This document shows positions 63,394 to 64,000 of a stretch of DNA of 64,000 nucleotides, in pieces. The notes under the pieces were generated by a model. The model saw only the letters and a program-made list of their open reading frames with translations. It had not been told where the DNA came from and did no database searches. Position 1 is the stretch's first letter, and each line of letters begins with the position of its first letter. A program made the position numbers and the translations under genes. This stretch comes from Candidatus Mediterraneibacter excrementigallinarum (lineage in GTDB: Bacteria; Bacillota; Clostridia; Lachnospirales; Lachnospiraceae), in contig DWVT01000127.1 in the NCBI GenBank assembly GCA_019120075.1, forward strand, positions 1 through 64,000, read 5' to 3'.

Positions 63394-64000
63394 CTATTCC
63401 AGGATTTCCTTCACCTGCTCAACCGTGATACCACACTGTCTGGCGATTTCACTCTCGGAGACACCGCTTCTGGAAAGACGGAAAACCTGCTTTGCAAGCT
63501 GGATTCCTTCTGTACGTCCGCTCTCCTTTCCGGCTTTTAATCCACTCTCCATTCCCGCCGCTCTTCCTCTTTCGTCAGCCTCTTTCAATTCTTCTGCAAA
63601 AAGTTCATTTAACGCATCGCACATCTTCTTTTCCTCCTCCATCTGTTCCCAGTTTGCCCTTGTGATCAGGTCCATAACAGCCTCATAGTCCTTCCGCTTC
63701 CTGTTCTGTTCATATCTCATCATCAGTTCTCTTATCTCTCCTCCTGCCTTGAGATCTGTCCTCAGGTTCTGCATCCAGTAGCTTTCCTCCCGAGACAGTT
63801 CCGGAGTGATCAGAAGCTGTATGGGGATAGGGTCTCCCCCCCCCCAGATAATAAATCCCTTTTTCAGCCAGCTTTGTATGTATCCCGCGGACCTCTTCCA
63901 GATGTCTGACCATCTCTCTGGGGAAATGACTGCATACAAATGTGATGGTCAGTTCTCTTGGATCAACCTCATTTATCCGATCCGTATTTGACTGATAAAC
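63394..64000 (-). pseudogene. Rpn-family recombination-promoting nuclease, partial, frameshifted in a G10 tract
   Basis: The gene enters from the right edge. One frame reads NTDRINEVDPRELTITFVCS, HFPREMVRHLEEVRGIHTK and LAEKGIYYLG, then meets ten G (63836-63845). After the tract the family sequence continues in the next frame: DPIPIQLLITPELSREESYW to the stop at 63394, ending in a helix-turn-helix-like SESEIARQCGITVEQVKEIL. Nine G would join the two. These PD-(D/E)XK proteins are putative transposase-like nucleases. The active-site half is outside the window. The frameshift may be phase variation, decay or a sequencing error. Confidence 0.8.

Overview
The window reads as chromosome of a gut-type Lachnospiraceae (Clostridia, Firmicutes). 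The support is strong AGGAGG ribosome sites, many AraC regulators each beside a small glycan locus, GPH-family sugar symporters, and an ABC sugar importer without its own ATPase. I saw no rRNA, tRNA, CRISPR array, insertion sequence or prophage. Nearly all of the window is carbohydrate catabolism and its regulation, with a housekeeping stretch in the middle.

Layout. 1-12 kb: a nucleotidyltransferase start at the edge, a GH2 beta-galactosidase between AraC regulators, an ABC sugar importer, and a MATE exporter-AraC-membrane protein operon. 12-15 kb: mannonate branch of uronate catabolism (uxuA plus an SDR reductase) with a divergent AraC gene. 15-28.5 kb: a seven-gene minus-strand glycan cluster (GH3, GPH symporter, two GH78 rhamnosidases, a deleted alpha/beta hydrolase, a sialate-type esterase, an MFS transporter), flanked by a decayed AraC remnant. 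28.7-31.4 kb: IlvD/EDD sugar-acid dehydratase with a divergent FadR-type regulator and palindromic operators. 31.4-40.6 kb: HATPase/DUF4325 regulator, enolase, FMN-binding reductase, manganese pyrophosphatase, S1 protein, DUF2325, DUF3737 and LysR. 40.7-46 kb: IclR repressor, KDPG aldolase, two KDG kinases and uronate isomerase. 46-50.7 kb: FliB-like protein, cyclopropane synthase, D,D-carboxypeptidase and a membrane protein. 50.7-63.1 kb: a rhamnoside locus (GH3, GH78, two metallo-beta-lactamase-fold proteins around a beta-phosphoglucomutase-like HAD, alpha/beta hydrolase) plus GH43 and a second GPH symporter around one AraC gene. 63.4-64 kb: an Rpn-family nuclease frameshifted in a G10 tract.

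How it fits together. Uronic acids can pass through UxaC, UxuB-like reductase, UxuA, KdgK and Eda to pyruvate and glyceraldehyde-3-phosphate, with enolase further down. The IlvD/EDD enzyme probably adds an aldonate entry to the same 2-keto-3-deoxy pool. The glycosidases probably release rhamnose, galactose, arabinose/xylose and glucose-type units from plant glycans or glycosides.

Most notable signals. (1) A similar C-terminal helical tail on four unrelated enzymes: two GH78, one GH3 and the broken hydrolase. (2) Two pairs of promoters with the same operator and identical spacing, which define small regulons (GH2 with MATE; GH3/GH78 operon with GPH/GH43 operon). (3) A GTTAG-N6-CTAAC box just downstream of the -10 of both eno and the DUF2325 gene. 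(4) BlaI-like boxes on the carboxypeptidase promoter. All functional calls are from reading the sequence; no database search was possible.
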